The translations under genes and the position numbers were made by a program. The notes under the pieces are model-generated. The model searched no databases. It saw only the letters and a list, made by a program, of their open reading frames with translations, and had not been told where the DNA came from. Shown piece after piece: positions 61,148 to 64,000 of a stretch of 64,000 bases of DNA. This DNA is from Bolinopsis microptera (lineage: Eukaryota; Ctenophora; Tentaculata; Lobata; Bolinopsidae), in the NCBI RefSeq assembly GCF_026151205.1, contig NC_087084.1, positions 13,729,453 to 13,793,452 on the forward strand, written 5' to 3'. Numbering within the stretch: position 1 is the first letter of the stretch; each line of letters opens with the position of its first letter.

Positions 61148-62371
61148 TTACATATTGTTGTCGCTGCAAGTGTATTCTAACTGAAGATAATCCATCAGCT
61201 GTCTACAGTTCTTCTCAATAGCACATATGAACTCGCGTGGTAGTTCCTCCTTCCACCGCACAGCAGTCAGCGCAGAGTTCCGCTCCAGACCCATCTTGTC
61301 GTCCTTAGCAGAGATGCTGTGAGCGTGGGTGTGCTGTGCGAACCAATCCAGAACACGTTGGGGTGCCTCGTGACCTATCATTTTGTACACGTGACGTATG
61401 TTGGTTTCAGGGTCAGTGCAGACGTCTTCGTACGTGACCCTGGTGTACTTGTTGGGGAGACTGTCTCCGAACACAGAGTCATTATAATACCTCCAGCAGA
61501 GCGAGTTTGCTATATTACCCACTATTTCCTCTGTTAGCCCATCACGGGGGATCTTCTTACCGTTATAATTCACCACGTCGTATGATAATCGAGAGTTTAT
61601 TGTCCCTCTCGGGTCTCTGAAACTGTGCACTACAAACACGTTGGGTTTGTCTAAAATACCGAAATCTTGGATAGATTCTATCCCTCTTAACCTAATAAAC
61701 TTGGCAACTGTTATACCGTACTTTAAACACTCCGCAGTGCGATTTGTGTTCTTCAGACAGTTCCTGTAATCCGGAGTTTCCTCCGTGAACTCCCCACAGC
61801 CACTTTGTCTGCTCCTTCGCAAAAAACCCCAATGTAGCGGATTACAGCTCAACAACCTTTCTAGAAACCTCTTCTGAGCACGTGGTCCGACCACACCTAA
61901 CAGTGGTTCAAACAAGTAGAAAACATCATCGTTCTGATTGAACATTTCACCCAGCAGAGAAGACCCTGATCTGTAGTCACTAACTAGCAACACTACTGTT
62001 CGATTCTCTTCTGATCCCATTTCCAGTAAATTTTGCAATTTTTGTGAAGTTTCCAGTACATTTTCCAATTGTTGTGAAGTTTCCAGTACATTTTCGAATT
62101 GTTGTAAAGTTCGGTCTAAGTTTTTAGGTGAAGGATTGGCTGATGGTTCTGCAGCAACATAAGGCCATGTGAAACTGTTTGTAATTGCAGTGTTATCTCT
62201 TGAAATCTGAGCATTGAGAGTAACTGTGAAATAATCGTCTGGCATTTCTCGTAGTCGTATCATCCCGTTATTCTGGAAGGATGCCAAGACTAAGTAGATG
62301 TTAAGTAAAGCTATCAGAGTGAGCAGTATTGTGGTGGTTGGACTAGGACTCATATTTTCTCTCCAAGTCAT
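61148..62371 (-). CDS. Golgi carbohydrate sulfotransferase (CHST1/3-like)
   Basis: Intronless, 407 residues. It transfers sulfate from PAPS to a sugar of a glycoprotein or proteoglycan in the Golgi lumen. Type II topology: short cytosolic N-terminus, signal-anchor about residues 13-31, a stem with three 10-residue repeats (QQFENVLETS, QQLENVLETS, QKLQNLLEMG at about 90-118), then the catalytic domain. PAPS-binding motifs are clear: 5'-phosphosulfate loop DYRSGSS (132-138) and 3'-phosphate site VVHSFRDPRGTINSR (247-261). The conserved EDVCTDP-type segment (YEDVCTDPE) and a C-terminal W-(K) stretch also fit the GlcNAc/Gal/GalNAc-6-O-sulfotransferase family. Exact sugar specificity cannot be told. 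The first Met gives MTWRENM; a second Met at residue 7 is equally possible. Confidence 0.88.
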   Translation of the reverse strand: MTWRENMSPSPTTTILLTLIALLNIYLVLASFQNNGMIRLREMPDDYFTVTLNAQISRDNTAITNSFTWPYVAAEPSANPSPKNLDRTLQQFENVLETSQQLENVLETSQKLQNLLEMGSEENRTVVLLVSDYRSGSSLLGEMFNQNDDVFYLFEPLLGVVGPRAQKRFLERLLSCNPLHWGFLRRSRQSGCGEFTEETPDYRNCLKNTNRTAECLKYGITVAKFIRLRGIESIQDFGILDKPNVFVVHSFRDPRGTINSRLSYDVVNYNGKKIPRDGLTEEIVGNIANSLCWRYYNDSVFGDSLPNKYTRVTYEDVCTDPETNIRHVYKMIGHEAPQRVLDWFAQHTHAHSISAKDDKMGLERNSALTAVRWKEELPREFICAIEKNCRQLMDYLQLEYTCSDNNM

Positions 62372-63180
62372 CGCTGATCAACCTGGATCCAGTACTTTCT
62401 GTAAATATTATGTATCGAAAATCTATCAATTAAATTACCAAGAAATCATTTTTAAATATGAAACTATCGATGCTCAGCTACTACTAAAAGTTGTGCCTAA
62501 AAAAGAAGAGTGGTACAGTAAAAACGTGGTAGTCAAGACTCTTAACAAAATAGATTTATTAAATACTTTTCAAACTTTACAGAGTACAGCAATTATAACG
62601 TAAAAAATAAACTCGAATGAATTATTGCGCCGTCTGTAAAATCTGACGGGAGACCAAACTAGGGTTGCCAACCGATATTATCACTCTACACTCGACTGTC
62701 ACGTGACTTTTTTAACACGTTGTCTAGGTCGCCCTGAATGATTATTCGAAACCCTAGCCCTCTAATCTGATTCCAATCCTAAATGGAATTGGGACGTGTA
62801 TAATTTATACTACTTGATTTGATTTGAAACTTTTACAAAATAGCAAATATACAAATGTACAGCAAATCGAACAAACATATAAAATGGGCCGAAATGTATA
62901 AATGCTATAAAGCGTGGGTCAGTGAAACAAGTACAGAGGACAACTTTTAAAACACGAGGTTTATGGCCGCCCAAAGTCTCAATAACGTCACCTCCACCTA
63001 GTAATAAAATTATGAAATATGAAGTGTGAAACAAATTATGAAATATGAAGTGTGAAACAATCAAGAAATAGAGTATATAAATTATAAAATTGTCTCTCAA
63101 ATACAGATAACGTCCGAAAACTATTAAGATACACAATACTCATTCAAATACTGATCAGTGTCCGAGAGACATGAATTGCT
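62372..63180. other. Intergenic, no feature
   Basis: AT-rich, with a short direct repeat (ATTATGAAATATGAAGTGTG twice near 63010-63055). No gene seen; it should contain the sulfotransferase promoter. Confidence 0.5.
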
Positions 63181-64000
63181 TCATGGTGGTTTCTTATCAC
63201 GGATACAGACTTTCCCGTACCGGATGTAGTGGTCGAGATGAGTCTGTTCAGCCCTCTTCTTCTTCAGGTCAGTAACCAGATGTTTCCTCGTTGCTCGTTC
63301 TTCGCTAGATCTATCTGGACAGATCCATACATTTTTGTGGGTCTCAACTAGCCTCAGTCTCCCTGTTTTCATTGGAATCTGTTGAACCGCTGTTGAACTT
63401 GGGACAGTGATCTTGACCGGTCGGATAGTTGTACTACCTGGCCTCTTCCTGCCGACTCTAGTAGCTTCGAAGTGAGGTTTCTCCCCAATCTCCTCCAAAA
63501 CTGCGGTTACTAGCGCTGGAAGCTGTTCTCCCTCTTCTTCTTTCAACCCAAACACAATCAGGTTCTTGCTCCTGTCCTCCTCTGCAGCCACACTCTTCAT
63601 CACCTTCTTCAGGATGTTACTGTTGCAGACCGTACCACTTGCACTGTTCTGTTGTACAGCTGCACTGTAGCTCTTAATCCCTGACTCCACCGTTGTTTTC
63701 ACTGTCTCCTTAACCGACGTCTTAAACAACTGTAGTTCTTTGTCCTTCTGCACAAGCAGCTGGCCCTGCAGCCTGATCACCTTATCCTTGTCTTCTAACG
63801 CTTCCGTCTTCAAGAAATAGATGATCTCCTCCATTTTACCCATCTGGCATTCATGCCGTTGAACGAGGTCTATTGCTTCCACAAGCCGAAGTGCCAGATG
63901 CTTTTTATAGACAGTTGGAGCCATAAATATTTCTCTGTCCATTATATCTCCACAAATATCTCTGTCGTCGATTTTCAGTTCTTTTCCCAGCGCAATGAAC
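63181..64000 (-). CDS. LINE ORF1-like RNA-binding protein (5' end beyond window)
   Basis: Open from the right edge to a stop at 63181, at least 273 codons; a Met at 63942 is internal to the open frame, so the start is uncertain. The middle is a coiled-coil-like charged region (about 63700-63860). It is followed by the hallmark of metazoan non-LTR ORF1 proteins: DRSKNLIVFGLKEEEGE (an RRM strand), ATRVGRKRPGST, RPVKITVPSS, then NVWICPDRSSEERATRKHLV and a basic end (KKKRAEQ, HYIRYGKVCI). The RT-bearing ORF2 would lie to the left on this strand but is absent, so this is either a truncated element or a captured ORF1. Confidence 0.7.
   Translation of the reverse strand, partial: FIALGKELKIDDRDICGDIMDREIFMAPTVYKKHLALRLVEAIDLVQRHECQMGKMEEIIYFLKTEALEDKDKVIRLQGQLLVQKDKELQLFKTSVKETVKTTVESGIKSYSAAVQQNSASGTVCNSNILKKVMKSVAAEEDRSKNLIVFGLKEEEGEQLPALVTAVLEEIGEKPHFEATRVGRKRPGSTTIRPVKITVPSSTAVQQIPMKTGRLRLVETHKNVWICPDRSSEERATRKHLVTDLKKKRAEQTHLDHYIRYGKVCIRDKKPP

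Noticed and set aside
62298-62603. 101-codon plus-strand frame with a hydrophobic start
   Set aside because: Its hydrophobic part is antisense to the sulfotransferase signal-anchor; no other support.

Overview
This is a eukaryotic (animal) nuclear window: AT-rich, intron-dense and loaded with minisatellites and transposon remnants. Its genes are metazoan: a USP9X/fat-facets deubiquitinase, an FKBP/AIP-type TPR protein, an SLC22 transporter, a Golgi carbohydrate sulfotransferase and a family of membrane lectin-like proteins. The mix would fit a non-bilaterian animal such as a cnidarian, but that is inference; no species-specific marker was found.

Layout. (1) Positions 1 to 47963, minus strand: the N-terminal two-fifths or so of a USP9X orthologue, 16 coding exons that I could phase one into the next, running off the left edge. 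(2) Inside its roughly 30 kb intron 12, on the plus strand, lies a tandem array of six three-exon genes (A to F, 13.2 to 41.1 kb) for type I membrane proteins: signal peptide, SUEL/rhamnose-binding-lectin-like domain, transmembrane segment, and a proline-rich tail of 9-residue repeats ending in two PPSY motifs. A is frameshifted, E is split by a 3.8 kb transposon, D has no tail. Each duplicated unit also carries a copy of USP9X exon 12 on the opposite strand, so that exon exists six times; its length (149 bp) is not a multiple of three. (3) 48.9 to 50.4 kb, minus: FKBP-like TPR protein. (4) 51.1 to 55.7 kb, plus: 13-exon SLC22-like transporter. (5) 55.9 to 61.1 kb: no gene recognised, several inverted-repeat elements. 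(6) 61.1 to 62.4 kb, minus: intronless sulfotransferase. (7) 63.2 kb to the right edge, minus: LINE ORF1-like reading frame.

The most striking observation is that the large minisatellites are not random. The 25-bp array (1 to 3.2 kb), the 45-bp array (4.35 to 10.65 kb), the roughly 60-bp array (44.2 to 46.5 kb), the roughly 32-bp array (47.7 to 47.8 kb) and a 60-bp duplication (43.14 to 43.26 kb) each begin at the 3' end of a USP9X exon, and each unit repeats that exon's last bases together with its 5' splice site. The gene therefore carries more than 300 copies of its own splice donors directly downstream of five genuine ones. Together with the six-fold exon 12, this locus looks like a natural test of how repeated splice signals are tolerated or used.

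All exon calls rest on reading phase, GT/AG signals and remembered family similarity; no alignment or transcript data were available.
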